Numbered from the stretch's first letter, positions 10,544 through 21,747 are shown. The stretch is DNA of 64,000 nucleotides from Ryuthela nishihirai (GCA_038380435.1 JAWZYU010000007.1:87930334-87994333), one strand, 5' to 3'. The notes: generated by a model not told the origin, from the letters alone. A program made the numbers and translations.

Positions 10544-11708
10544 AAACAAATATCTGGAAAGTGAAAGATACCATTTAGTGATATCACCTTGTCATTCACG
10601 ATTAAAAGGAACCGCTATCGACACCTTCTAACAACAATCAGTGTGCTTCACAAAACAATACGGTTGCATCCTGTCATGAAACCAGTGGTGTCACCCGAAT
10701 TTATTAACAACCAATGGCAATTTAGTTTGTTAGACACTGGGACCACATTCTGGGGGGGAATCATCCCTTGGAAAAACGTTTGTAAATATTACATTTGAGA
10801 TTGCATGATAGGTAAGTATCAATACACTATAATTAACTTTAACTACAAAAGTTGTATCTCAATTAAAGCTTCACACAGAATGCAGATCCTATCTAAAAAT
10901 ATTAAAAACTAACCCCTACCGTGATAAACCTGTAATTAGTGGCAGTGATTCTGTAAATAAATAAATAAAACTATAAATAAGAGCAATATATTTTATTTTT
11001 CATGCAACTGTAGGATACATATGAAAAACATAACATACATAAGTGATTAAAGCAAACTCCAAATTTTAATCAAATAAACGTAAAATAAAATCTCCAAACC
11101 ATATACATTTTTGACAAGACGCTAAACTTTCATCTATGGCGTATCACTCCACCTAGTCCATAGTCTATGGCACTACTTTTCTTCCTTTTCAAACACGGAT
11201 GCCACATGGTGATGTAAGTACCAATTATTATAGTCCAGGGTCAAGATACTCGTACTTAAAATTCTTGGAAACAATTCGTTTATTTTTTGTGGTGTCAAAT
11301 CTTTCTGAGAAATTTCGGAAGATGTTTTAATGTTTATTTATTTTGTCAGAATGATGCGCAGAGAAATCTGTGTAGTGCGCGACAGCATTTCATGAGCAGC
11401 GTAGTTTCCGGAAGTCGGCGTAATTTTAACAACCGGTTTCTGGAAACCGGTGGAAACCGAATGGGTGACACCACTACATAAAACATCTACTAAGTCCATT
11501 CTTCCATGTATCCAGACCTTCTGCGCGTGTTTAAATGATTTCCGAGGGGTAATTGTAAAACATCTGGGATTTGAAATCAGTGAAATTTAACCGTTCAGTT
11601 CGCTCATTTTCAAACCTCTTCTGGTTGCCGTATTTGTTCATCTGTACTTGCGCAGCTGCTTGAAGGACTTCACGTCTCCATATTCCCAAACTCTAATTAC
11701 TAAGAGGT
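10544..11708. other. Non-coding stretch with a 13-bp inverted repeat pair
   Basis: AGTGGTGTCACCC at 10,684-10,696 and its exact reverse complement at 11,463-11,475 lie 766 bp apart. They could be the ends of a small non-autonomous element, but no matching flanking duplication was found and no gene is evident. Confidence 0.35.
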
Positions 11709-12108
11709 TTGGGGCGGGGGTGGCTCAGTCGGTAGCGCGCACATGCTCGTAATCTGTAGTTCCCAGGTTCGAGTCCCAGCTGGGTCAGCGTTGAGATTTA
11801 TCTCCGAAAAATTCCCCGCCCTGCCCACGGTCAGTAGGGGACACCGATGGGCTTGGAAAGGTCGCCGTCCGTCGGATGGGACGTTAAGCCGTGGCCCCGT
11901 GTGCGAGAGAGCCATACCCTGTGCACGTTAAAGAACACGCTGGATGGCCTTGACGGGAGGCTACCATCTGTCTCCCAACAGCTGTTCCAGTGGGTCCCCT
12001 CCCCCAACCTTCTCTGAGCCTTCGGGTTCCTTGTGACCTGGCCATTTAGCCCATGGTGTGCAAAAAAGTGCCGCTCAGAGGTAAAACAACCCAACCCAAC
12101 CCAACCCG
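11709..12108 (+). mobile_element. SINE-A, full length
   Basis: GGGGCGGGGGTGGCTCAGTCGG head, B box GGTTCGAGTCCC, complete body and the tail AAAACAACCCAACCCAACCC. The anticodon-arm region has GCGCACATGCTCG in place of GCGCCAGGCTCG. Otherwise it is close to the window consensus, so it is a young copy. Confidence 0.93.
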
Positions 12109-12439
12109 GGCAGCATTGTTTGTTGTTGAAGAAAAACTTAAAATATGCATATGTTTCATCAAGATGAAAATAAAAAAAGGAATAGTGTTTAATAGGCAAA
12201 AAACTTACAAGAAATTTTTTGGAAATTATGTTACGTCAAGCGGCCCAAATTTGATCTGCCCACCGGGATATTGCCCTGCTTCCCGGCGGCCCAACCCGCC
12301 CCTGCATACAAATACCTAGGTATTTAATGTTTGACATTATTTCTATTAAAAGATAAATGCATGCTGCTAAATTATTTGAAATGTTTTTTGTTTTGCACCT
12401 TACCTTGTGTCAATTGTGTTTTTATGTAACCGACATGGT
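12109..12439. other. Non-coding spacer
   Basis: No feature was recognised. The minus-strand LINE tail is expected to lie near its right end. Confidence 0.3.
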
Positions 12440-12627
12440 TCAAACTGACTCCCGGTGAATTTGTGATCATCCATTAGTTTTTTTGTTATTTAAAATAAAT
12501 TTATTGAAATTTAACCATCTTAAAATTTTATTAAAATCTGATTGTATAATTTGAATGCACTCATCTATATTTTTCCCATTAGTAAAAAGTAAAATATCAT
12601 CTTATAATACTAATATATCTCAATGAA
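12440..12627 (-). pseudogene. LINE reverse transcriptase, segment distal to the foldback
   Basis: On the minus strand this reads ...DDILLFTNGKNIDECIQII followed by QSDFNKILRWLNFNKFILNN. This is the RT catalytic DD with the conserved helix after it, including the RWL..N..NK motif, as in CR1/Jockey-like LINEs. It is separated from the rest of the RT by the foldback at about 12,628-13,650. The Tyr-Ala before DD is corrupted and contains a stop. Confidence 0.7.
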
Positions 12628-13650
12628 AGAATTGATCAAATAAATATGAGTCCCTTTGTTTGTTTCACTGTAGTTGGTTTATCTGTCGATGTTGCACATT
12701 CTCTTGTTGAACAGTGTAGTAGGTGGAATAATAATAAAATAATAAATACCCCCTCAAGCAGCTGCTTGCCACAGAGGTCTGACAGGAGCCTGTCAGTTTA
12801 TATGCCACAGTAGAAGATCTGAGAGGATGGCAGGACCTCAGCAGAAAAACAACACGAACATCCATGCCTTAATCCGGGCTCGAACCCAGGTCCCTTAGAT
12901 CAACAGTCAAGCGCTAACTACTCGGCCACGGGGCGGCAGGAAGGATAAATAACCTTTTTTTAGAAGTTTATACTTTCTTATTTTTGTACACTAATCTTGA
13001 AGATGTATAAAATTAAAAGTTGAGTTGATTGTCAAATAGTGCAACAGAATATATAAAAGATTTGATCGATTTCTTCCTAACTATTAGGACTTCATCAGAC
13101 ATACAATTAGTAGAAAATATTCATCAAAAAAATTCATCATGCAACCACAACTCCAACAATGACCAGCACCTCTCGTGACAGCTAACCGTGCATATCATTC
13201 TGCATGACTGATGCCTCTCATCTCTCTACAACTATAATTTGAAACAGAAGTTAGAACTTTGAAATTTACCTATGTTTTATAATGTAATTTCTAGTCATTC
13301 ATTGTATATCTGATGAAGTCCTAATAGTTCGAACGAAATCGATCACATCTTTTATTTATTATGTGGCACTATTTGACAATCAACTCATTTTTTAATATTA
13401 AAATCTTCAAGTTTAGTGTACAAAAATTAGTTAGTATAAACTTTTAAAGAAAAGCTTTACTATTATTCCATCTATTACACTATTCAACGAGAAATCTAAC
13501 ATCCTATTCTCACTATTGGAACCTCTTTGTAAGCAGGGAATAGAGTCCTGCTATCATCAGCTCCACATTATTCAACAAGAGACTGTGCGACATCGACAGA
13601 TAAACCAACTATAGTGAAACAAATGGACTATCTTTTATATTTGATTAAAA
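12628..13650. mobile_element. Foldback (long inverted repeat) element inside LINE
   Basis: The arms are inverted copies. The left arm starts near TTTGTTTCACTGTAGTTGG (about 12,660) and mirrors CCAACTATAGTGAAACAAA (about 13,605-13,623). The inner segments around TTGATTGTCAAATAGTG and GACTTCATCAGA (12,960-13,105) mirror 13,310-13,440. A central loop of about 200 bp separates them. The left arm is interrupted by a SINE-B (12,731-12,933). The right arm has about 85 bp of extra sequence (13,497-13,580). No coding capacity was seen. The outermost about 25 bp may extend the arms. Confidence 0.7.
12731..12933 (-). mobile_element. SINE-B, full length
   Basis: A second tRNA-derived SINE. In reverse orientation: tail AAATAATAAATACCCCCTCAAGC, body GTCTGACAGGAGCCTGTCAG and AGGATGGCAGGACCTCAGC, then a head with B box GGGCTCGAACCC and A-box region GCGCTAACTACTCGGCC. 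It lies in the left arm of the foldback, so it inserted later. Confidence 0.88.
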
Positions 13651-15990
13651 TATCATCTGCATACAAATATATTCTACTCCTCTAGTCTAAATTTATCATT
13701 TCGTTTATATAAATTAAGAATAGTAATGGTCCCAAAACTGACCCTTGAGGAACGCCAATTTTATATTTTCACTGGTGCTGTATGAATTTTCTATTTTCGT
13801 AATCATGGTTCTGTCTGTTAAGAAATTTTTGAACTATTTTATTATTATTTTACTTATTTTAAACTTTTCTTATTTTTATTATTTTGAACTTTTTTTATTA
13901 TTTTTATTATTACACCTTAGTTTTCTAGTTTTTTAATAAAACCTGATGATCTATTGTGTCGAATGCTTTTTGTAAATCTAAAAAACATAGCAATTACCTT
14001 TTCTCCCCTATTTAAGGCTTTGTTTACCATATCATCAAATTTGGAGATTAGTTGTGTAGGATTATTCCCTTTCCAAAATCGATATTGATTTATATTTAAT
14101 ACTTCGTATTTTAAAAGGAAATTGTACAGAATCTGATAGAGACGTTTTTCTAATATTTTTGCTATCGATGACAAAATTGCAATAGGTCGATAATTTCTCA
14201 AATCTGATTGCTTACCACCTTTATATAAAGGCAGTAAAATTGCCGTTTTTAATTCTTTCGGTATTATTCCTGTGGTAGTACTTTGATTTATGATATCTGA
14301 GATAATTTTAGTCAATGCATCTTTGTTTTCTTTAATATGTTTAATCCGGTGATTTATTACTATCTAACGAGTTGATAATATTTATAGTTTGTCTATTTTG
14401 TATAAAAGGTATTTATAACGATTATGTGACAGAAATAATTCATCGCTTTCATAGTTTGTCTCTGATATTTCATTTATCATAGTGTTATATATGTTATTAT
14501 AATTATTAGCAATCTGTTTTGAGGATAAAGTTTTTTGTAAGTTATTTATTATAGTTTCGTCTATTGTTTTAATTCATTTATCATCCAGAATTTCGTGCTT
14601 CAGTTCCCATTTTTTTTTCATGTTGTTTTTAGCCGTGAGTAATTTGTTTTGGCAATGTAATTGTTTTTGTTTCCTTATCTGAGATATGACAGAATTTCTT
14701 AGAGTTTATTAGTGTCTTTAGATGATGAGTTTTTTTTTACGTTATTTTTATAGTTATTCCATGTTTTATCCCTTTTTTCAATTGAATATTTTATGCCTTT
14801 GTCATCCAAATTTTGTTTTGCTTTTTGACCTTCTTTTATACTTATCTCTAAATCTGGTATTTTATTTAGCTCTACTAGCCTATTGTACTTTTGCTTAAAA
14901 TAAGTGTAATATTGTTGTCTATATTTTTGATATCTTGTTCAATATTCCAATTGGTTTTCGTTATCATTTTATTCATGTTAGAATGATTATAATTCCATTT
15001 TTGCCTTATGTTGTTTGTTTCAGTTTTATCTTTGTCAAGATTTTCACAATTATGTCTTCGACTTTTAAAAACTGCTAATATCATGTAATGAGCTTCAATT
15101 TTGCTGCATACAATTAATGATTTTGAGACAATTTTATTTCTCAGTTTCACGTTGATAGGATCTATACATGATTTTTGTGGTATTATTTATAACTGACTCT
15201 TCTCTGGTATAAGCTGTGATAAGTCTTTCAAATTCCATCTGAATTAATAACTTTAGGTTGTTTTCAGTACCTTGTTTTTTGAATTCATAGTATCTATATC
15301 AATGTCCCCTATTATCATTTCGTTTCTTTTCCTTTGCTACATTATTTAACCTACGTTTATAGTTTGTCTGAACCAGATTGATATCAGTGCTTGGTGATCT
15401 ATAAATTGCTACAATATTATAAATTGTATTGTTCTTTTTTTTAGATTTAAACCTAAAGTCTCTTCTGGTATTATTCTCCCGTGACCGAGTGGTTAGCGCA
15501 CTTGGCTACTGATCTACGGTACCTGGGTTCGAGCCCCGGGTAAGGCATGGTTGTATGTGTTGTTTTTCTGCTGAGGTCCTGCCATCCTCACAGATCTTCT
15601 ACTATGGCATATAAACTGACAGGCACCTGTCAGACATCTGTGGCAAGCAGCTGCTTTGGGGGGTATTTATTATTTTATTGTTATTATTATATTTGCTCTA
15701 TGTCCAAACTATATCTATAGTATACAGTAATATTTCTTAATCTTTTATTTGTTTTCCTATTTTCTAAATTTTAAAAAAATTTTATATTAAAGATATTACT
15801 CTTCGTTTGTTTAATGTTTGTTTCTGTAAGAACTATTACATCTAAATATTGTATGTTGTCATTGATGGTTACGTTAAACAGATCCCAATATTTCATTTGA
15901 CTTCTAATATTTGCATGTAATATTCCTGGATTATTTTTATTAAGTGAGTTATTGAATTCATTTTTAAACCAATTACCAACTTCAGTATTT
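13640..15990 (-). pseudogene. LINE endonuclease-reverse transcriptase (ORF2), degraded
   Basis: Read on the minus strand in order. Near 15,900 is ILHANIRSQMKYWDLFNV followed by YLDVIVLTETNI, the first two motifs of an APE-type endonuclease. Near 14,280-13,920 comes the RT fingers and palm, TGIIPKELKTAILLPLYKGG then LRNYRPIAILSSIAKILEK. Near 13,750 is GVPQGSVLGPLLFLIYIN and near 13,655 IYLYADDILI, the catalytic Tyr-Ala-Asp-Asp. Many frameshifts and stops make it non-functional. The motif set fits CR1/Jockey-type LINEs. A SINE-B is inserted at 15,477-15,680 in the endonuclease region. Confidence 0.85.
15477..15680 (+). mobile_element. SINE-B, full length
   Basis: Head CCCGTGACCGAGTGGTTAGCGC (A box) and CTGGGTTCGAGCCCC (B box), body TGAGGTCCTGCCATCCT and GACAGGCACCTGTCAGAC, tail GGGGGTATTTATTATTTT. 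It is the only complete SINE-B in forward orientation here and gives the clearest view of the family. It interrupts the LINE endonuclease. Confidence 0.9.
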
Positions 15991-16088
15991 TTGTAAGGTA
16001 GTCATTACTCTTACAATCATTGAAATCATCTATCAGCTGATGGAACATTTCAACTACAAAAAATTAAATTATAATGAACAGAATACAC

Positions 16089-17054
16089 CTAAATTACAGG
16101 TTTTTCAAAATTTGTAAACTTGTTTACATATATAATTTTCTCACCGTCCGACTTTCTACGCATGATCTTACCATTCTTATTCCAGACATATTTATATTGC
16201 TTCTGCTTATCAACTTGTCTGGCTTTCCAAAATATGTCTCGGTTAATTATTGTCAAATTATCGTTTATGTATATTGGAGTTTCGTTTTTATTTCTGTTGG
16301 CACTTGTCGTCGTGATCCTCTTCTTTTTCATGTTTATCCACTGGTCTCCATCTTTTCTGGTTTTGAACTGTGCAATTATAGATGGTATATTGTTTTCGTT
16401 TCTAGTAGGCAGTCTATGAAGAGTTTCTACATCATCTACTAAGAAGCCTTGATGTTTATGGAATGTGCAATATTTTGGAACATTTCTTTTGAGTTACTTT
16501 CATCTTCTTCTTTAATTATAGAACTCCCTGTATCTCGATATTTTGATTTCTTCCGTATTGTTCCTGGTCAGTGGATTTGATTTTCATTTGGTTTATTTCT
16601 TCTACTAGTTCTTTACTTAAATTTTCAACCTCATCGATCCTAATTTTCAACTCCATTTTGCTTTTTTCGTACATCAAATTTTTTCTATAATGTCATCATA
16701 TTTGTCCGAAAAGAATTCTACAGATTTTTTTAGGTCTTTGACCTCATGCTTTAAGCTTCTAATTTCCGTCAGTACGATGCTGATATCGTTGCTACAAATC
16801 TGGGCCCAACTATATTCTCCGAAGATCTTTGCTTCCTTGCTTTCCCACACTTTATTCTGGTAAGCTTTATTACGTTTAGTGTCAGCCGCTGGCTGTAGGG
16901 GGAGGTTTGCCCTGTGAACTTCCCTGCTTCCCACCTCGGTTACAGCGGCACAAGTCGCGTGCGCCTCTTCGCTAGCCTCCTCTTCTGCACGTGTCGCAGT
17001 GGACGGTGACTGCGTTGTTGTCTGATCAGCATCAAGGCAATGGTCCCGAGACAT
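16089..17054 (-). pseudogene. LINE ORF1 (nucleic-acid-binding protein), degraded
   Basis: Minus strand from the ATG at 17,054. The N-terminal region is rich in Ala, Glu and Thr, followed by a heptad-like segment (IRSLKHEVKDLKKSVEFF) typical of ORF1 coiled coils. After a frameshift comes DQEQYGRNQNIEIQG, the hallmark start of the ORF1 RNA-recognition domain. Then LHRLPTRNEN, the PIYINDNLT motif and a C terminus with KARQVDKQKQYKYVWNKNGK. At least three frameshifts disrupt it. It sits immediately upstream of the endonuclease-RT region, the usual LINE order. Confidence 0.8.
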
Positions 17055-17190
17055 GGAAACACTGTGCTCACCTTGGTTATGCCATCTAATGCGATTTTTT
17101 TTTATTTTTCAATGTGCAACGGGACGTAGCGAATTTTTAACTTTTTTTTTTATCTGATTTCATGTTTTATACGTTTTTCCTGAAACACCA

Positions 17191-17577
17191 GGGGCGGAGG
17201 TGGCTCAGTCGGTAGCGCGCCAGGCTCGTAATCTGTAGTTCCCAGGTTCGAGTCCCAGCTGGGTCAGCGTTGAGATTTATCTCCGCAAAATCCCCGCCCT
17301 GCCCACGGTCAGTAGGGGACACCGATGGGATTGGAAAGGCCGCCGTCCGTCGGATGCGACGTTAAGCCGTGGCCCCGTGTGCGGGAGAGCCATACCCTGT
17401 GAACGTTAAAGAACACGCTGGATAGCCTTGACGGGAGGCTACCATCTGTCTCCCAACAGCTGTTCCAGTGGGTCTCCTCCCCCAACCTTCTCTGAGCCTT
17501 CGGGGTCCATGTGACCTGTCCATTTAGCCCATGGTGTGCAAAAAAGTGCCGCTCAGAGGAAAAACAACCCAACCCAA
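17191..17577 (+). mobile_element. SINE-A, full length, with 13-bp TSD
   Basis: Complete head (GGGGCGGAGGTGGCTCAGTCGG, B box GGTTCGAGTCC), body and AACCC-repeat tail. The flanks repeat CCTGAAACACCAG at 17,179-17,191 and 17,578-17,590, an unambiguous target-site duplication. It inserted just upstream of the LINE 5' end. Confidence 0.95.
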
Positions 17578-17590
17578 CCTGAAACACCAG

Positions 17591-17987
17591 AACAACAGAA
17601 ATGCAACTTTCCTTGACATTCGTTGCATTGTGTGCTGTCTGCAGTTGAAATTATTTCTTCCGAACAACGTGAACACTTTGTTTTATGCATATCTTCAATT
17701 TTCTAGGTAATGGTCAATTTTAAATATCTTTATTTTATATACTTAGCAGTATCCTTTAGCAACAGTTCGTCTCCCAAAAAATATTTCAAAAGAAGAAAAA
17801 TATCGATTTGCGAATGAAAAACAAATACTGATAGCAGCTTGAATCAGTGAATACCGAGTATAATGTGCAGCGATTGCAAGCAAGTAACCGTGTACGGTAG
17901 CGCCGATTTTCAGGGCTAACTGAGAAGCGGCACTTTCTGGGACACGCCTGCAGCTGGAAAGGGCAAGGTCACCGAATTTCTAACTAT
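17591..17987. other. Non-coding stretch
   Basis: No feature was recognised. Confidence 0.4.
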
Positions 17988-18097
17988 AAAAATAAAAATA
18001 AATACCCCCTCAAGCACTTGCCACAGAGGTCTGACAGAAGCCTGTCAGTTTATATGCCAAAGTAGAAGGTTTGAGAGGATGGCAGGACCTCAGCCGA
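17988..18097 (-). repeat. SINE-B 3' fragment
   Basis: Reverse-orientation tail AATAAATACCCCCTCAAGC plus body through GGATGGCAGGACCTCAGC. The head is absent, as expected of 5' truncation during target-primed reverse transcription. Confidence 0.85.
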
Positions 18098-18327
18098 TAG
18101 CACTGCCGTAAGTCCGATGGCCGCTTGCACCATAGGACTGCGCTATTGGTGTGAGCAGAGACCACCACTACAAACTTGAATTTTAAGAAGGATTACTTAC
18201 GTCTCAAGAAGTTTTCCGTTGAAAAGGATGGCATGCAGAATATACTCCACGTATTGACAACAAAAATTTTGTCTGCTGTATCTAAAACTCCTTTAAATTA
18301 TGTTTAAAATCAAGAGCTAGGAGAGTA

Positions 18328-18511
18328 CAGTCGCTCAAAAAAGGTATCCGAACACTATGGTTGATTAGAGAATTCAGAAAAAATATCTGGCAACGATTTT
18401 TTTTAGAAATTAGAAGGTTGCCAGATCACCAATTTCTAAAAAAATCGTTGCCAGATATTTTTCTGAATTCTCTAATCAACCATAGTGTTCGGATACTTTT
18501 TTGAGCGACTG
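18328..18511. mobile_element. Palindromic MITE of Tc1/mariner type
   Basis: The two arms are nearly perfect inverted copies of about 84 bp beginning CAGTCGCTCAAAAAAG and containing TATCCGAACACTATGG, around a roughly 17-bp loop. TA dinucleotides flank both ends (18,326-18,327 and 18,512-18,513), the signature target duplication of Tc1/mariner transposases. It has no coding capacity and so depends on a related autonomous element. Confidence 0.88.
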
Positions 18512-18513
18512 TA

Positions 18514-20079
18514 CACAATTACTCTCGCCACTTAGCGAACACATGAATAAAAAATTAAAATTATGAAATGAAATTATGAATAAAACGTACAATGAAAGTG
18601 TTATTTATACATATCTCACATCTGATTTTGTCATCAATAGAAGAATATTGAGTCATTATATTTACCTATATCATTCCTGTCAGATACATTATTAAAGATG
18701 CAAGAAACAGCAATAGCAGTCAATACTACGATGACCATACGTCCTTTATTTAAGAGGACAGTCCTTTATTTCACTGCTCTGTCCTTTAGATTTATTTTTT
18801 CCTAAAATGGCCATTTTGTCCTTTTTTTGTGAATTAAAATAGTAAAATGAATATTGGTGCGCAGTAGATGGGTTGAAATTTTTAAATATTTCACAGATAA
18901 ACACGTATCTTTTAAAAACATTTTAAAAAACATTGAAATTTGTTTATGTCTCCTTGGATCTAATGCCCCCACAGAACGAGTATTTTGATTAGCAAACGAT
19001 ATGTGGATCACTGAAAAAACCAAATTAAAAATCGAAACATTGAAAACATGCATTTATACCAAACGCAACTTTGACATGAATTGAATACAATTTTATGAAT
19101 TTTTAAAACACAAACCTGATTTATTAAAAAAAAGTTCATTCTTGTGAAGAGTATCAAAATTAAAATTTTTTAGGTAATAATATGATTGTTAATAGGTAAT
19201 AATATAGTTGTAAATAGGTAATAAATAGTTTTTAGGTAATAATATGATTGATAATATGATTAAAATGCTATGTATATGCTTATATTTTATAATATCAATC
19301 ACGACTTCCTTAAACAAAGGAAGTGTGGCGTAGGCTGTGACATTAAAGGCATTTCGGCTTGGCTTCATTAGCAAGCAGAGATATTCAGTCTGGGAATTTT
19401 CTCATTTCAAACTGTAGGTGACATTTCCGGGAGCCTTTGCTGACCAGTGGAACTTACCATTGCCATCAGTGCGCACGACCAATACCTGCTAGAACAAACA
19501 AGCCCACCACCCTGTTTTTGACGTCACACACACTGGGCCATCGCTGTATTTGCTCACTGCTGGTTATTTCCGCACATCGCTTCATTTGAATGAAGTTGAA
19601 AGGAAAATTATTTCCGATGGTTTCAAATGAACCAATTTTTAACGCAGATGCAATTTATCAACCTTTGAATAAAAATAATTCCTCGACAAAAATGTAAAAA
19701 GCGGAAAATATATCTGCCGAATTTTGCACTCAAGTAAAACAAACGTAGTTAAAATTCAATCGTTGTATCCTTTCTGATAACAATTTCAAAAAATAATAAG
19801 GAACTTTTAAATATTCTGATGTGGACAGTAGTTTTTAAAAATTTCTCGTGAAATAACATTTTTTCACTAAAAACAAATAAATAAAATCGCGGGTAAAAAC
19901 AATGTATCTTTCACGATGTCAAACAAACCAAAATTACGATAGTGTAAAAATTATCATCTCTTACAAGTTTAAATAATTTTTCATAAACCTTTACATTAAA
20001 AATAATTAACGCAATTAGCAACTATACCTGGAAAACAATGCATAAAACTAGCAAAATGAGTGATTCATTCATAACATAT
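18514..20079. other. AT-rich non-coding stretch
   Basis: No gene. Positions 19,170-19,262 contain loose repeats of TAGGTAATAATATGATTG and related units. Confidence 0.4.
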
Positions 20080-20365
20080 ATGCTAAATCTCATTGAAGAA
20101 ATTCATAAAGCTTCAAAAGGTGCGGGGGTGAATATTAAAAAATGCAAAATATTTAGAAAGTAAATCATGAAATAAAATATGCTAAACCAATTGAAAAAAA
20201 TCCATAAATCTCCAGAGGGTGAGGGGAAAAAAATTGAGAATTTCGCAAAACTAGGAGTAAACAAATTAATTCATTATATAGTAAACCAACTGAAGAAATA
20301 CATAAATCTCTCAAAGAGAAGTGGAAAAATATTAAATATTGCACAAAATTGAAGTGATTTAATTA
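20080..20365. repeat. Three diverged tandem copies, period about 96 bp
   Basis: The pattern GCTAAAyy.A.TGAA.AAAT.CATAAA.CT followed by a G-rich patch and a TTAAAAATTGCAAAA-like stretch recurs three times with substitutions and small indels. No coding signal. Confidence 0.55.
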
Positions 20366-20370
20366 ATATA

Positions 20371-20412
20371 CAAATAAATAAATAAATACCCCCTCAAGCA
20401 GCTGCTGAGGAT
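20371..20412 (-). repeat. Very short SINE-B 3' tail
   Basis: AAATAAATACCCCCTCAAGC followed by AGCTGCTGAGG is the terminal SINE-B tail only. It is an extreme 5' truncation. Confidence 0.7.
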
Positions 20413-21144
20413 GGTAAACATTCTAATAACAATTCACATTGTATTAAACTCAAAAACGTGTAATATATATCTACTACACAATAAAATTTAAAAATGCCGC
20501 CACAGCACTATATCGTGGCCAGCGAGACCAAATGAGACCAAAGGCTCACGGGACGCTTGCGCTGCTGCTGTGTGGACGCTGCCCACTGGCTCACTAGGAC
20601 GGCCATTGTTGTGATGTATTCCGAAGGTGGTTGGCTTTCAGCTCTAAGAGGTATTAGCACGACTCACATGATCCCAAGGGAACAACCTGCCTCAAGTCCC
20701 CTTTATAGACTCGGGCGGGTTTGTTCATTTGACCAAGCCCGCCCGAGTCGATAAAGAATCAATTCAATTTGAGTTTCATGCTGCCCTGTGGGTAAAAGTT
20801 CGGTGGTGCTAATGGTCGACATTATTGGATATCTGCTGCGCTTTCTTTAGACCTGCCATTAGCTCGGTCAGCTTTGTCATTATCAGAGCAGCTGTGGTTA
20901 GCTTATTGGCAAATTTGCCGCGCTGATCGGTATCGCTGGCCTTGGACCTTCCTGTATGATTCAGATATTTGGGCTAAGCGAAAGGGAACAGGTCAACCCC
21001 TGCCTACGAAAAGAATAGAATACACGCATTTATTTTTTTGAGTATTTTGGTGATTGGAACTTCTGCAGGTGTTAAAATTCCCTGATAGAATTTTAGAGTC
21101 AAGTTCAATTTTTATATACGTTATATTTCATTTTGTTGTTTGAG
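20413..21144. other. Unassigned stretch, partly GC-richer, containing a strong hairpin
   Basis: Positions 20,494-20,760 are GC-richer than the surroundings, with no recognised gene. The hairpin at 20,702-20,755 is listed separately. Confidence 0.35.
20702..20755. other. Strong hairpin
   Basis: GACTCGGGCGGG (20,708-20,719) pairs perfectly with CCCGCCCGAGTC (20,738-20,749). The stem continues inward by four pairs including one G-T wobble, and outward by TTTAT/ATAAA after a single mismatch. The loop is about 10 nt. Function unknown: it could be a structured RNA, a MITE relic or chance. Confidence 0.6.
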
Positions 21145-21318
21145 ATGGCTTTCCGTAAACGGAAATTTTTGAAGGAGAAAGAAACTATGAACATTTTATT
21201 TGTCATTGATATTTCAGAGAATGAATTCAACGAATTCAGATTATCTGAACGAGATAACGAGGTTTCAATCGCAATCGATCAAGAATATTCAGTTGCACTG
21301 AATGGCGAGCGGAAATGA
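21145..21318 (+). CDS. Short open frame, possible transposase N terminus
   Basis: ATG at 21,145, 57 codons, starting MAFRKRKFLKEKET and followed by an acidic stretch (DISENEFNEF, SERDNE). A basic start followed by an acidic low-complexity segment resembles the N termini of piggyBac-type transposase genes, but no catalytic domain follows and a SINE-A lies 44 bp downstream. It may be a fragment or chance. Confidence 0.2.
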   Translation: MAFRKRKFLKEKETMNILFVIDISENEFNEFRLSERDNEVSIAIDQEYSVALNGERK

Positions 21319-21362
21319 TTTTTCAACCCTATAAAGTGATTACAGAGGAAGTGATTTTAGTG

Positions 21363-21650
21363 GGTTGGGTTGGGTTGTTTTACCTCTGAGCGGCACTTTT
21401 TTGCACACCATGGGCTAAATGGCCAAGTCACATGGACCCCGAAGGCTCAGAGAAGGGAAGGGGACCCACTGGAACAGCTGTTGGGAGACAGATGGTAGCC
21501 TCCCGTCAAGGCCATCCAGCGTGTTCTTTAACGTGCACAGCGTACGGCTCTCCCACACACGGGGCCACGGCTTAACGTCCCATCCGACGGACGGCGGCCT
21601 TTCCAAGCTCATCGGTGTCCCCTACTGACCGTGAGCAGGGCGGGGAAGTG
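21363..21650 (-). mobile_element. SINE-A, 5'-truncated, with 11-bp TSD
   Basis: Reverse-orientation tail and body are present, but the element stops at GGGCAGGGCGGGGAA-like sequence and lacks the tRNA head. TGATTTTAGTG flanks it at 21,352-21,362 and 21,651-21,661. A truncated head plus a TSD indicates LINE-mediated target-primed insertion. Confidence 0.93.
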
Positions 21651-21702
21651 TGATTTTAGTGACATCTCAGTAAAATAACAATTTTAATGACATTAATTTG
21701 TG

Positions 21703-21747
21703 TGATTCTTCAGTGATTTGGTTGGAAACCAAATCACTAAAGAATCA
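21703..21747. other. Short near-perfect hairpin
   Basis: TGATTCTTCAGTGATTTGG is mirrored by CCAAATCACTAAAGAATCA with one mismatch and a 7-nt loop. It lies about 40 bp from the preceding SINE TSD. It could be a tiny MITE or a structured RNA. Confidence 0.55.

Noticed and set aside
18802..19053. hAT-like C-terminal fragment on the minus strand
   Set aside because: Only a vague FSVI...NQNTR similarity. The key dimerisation residues are missing.
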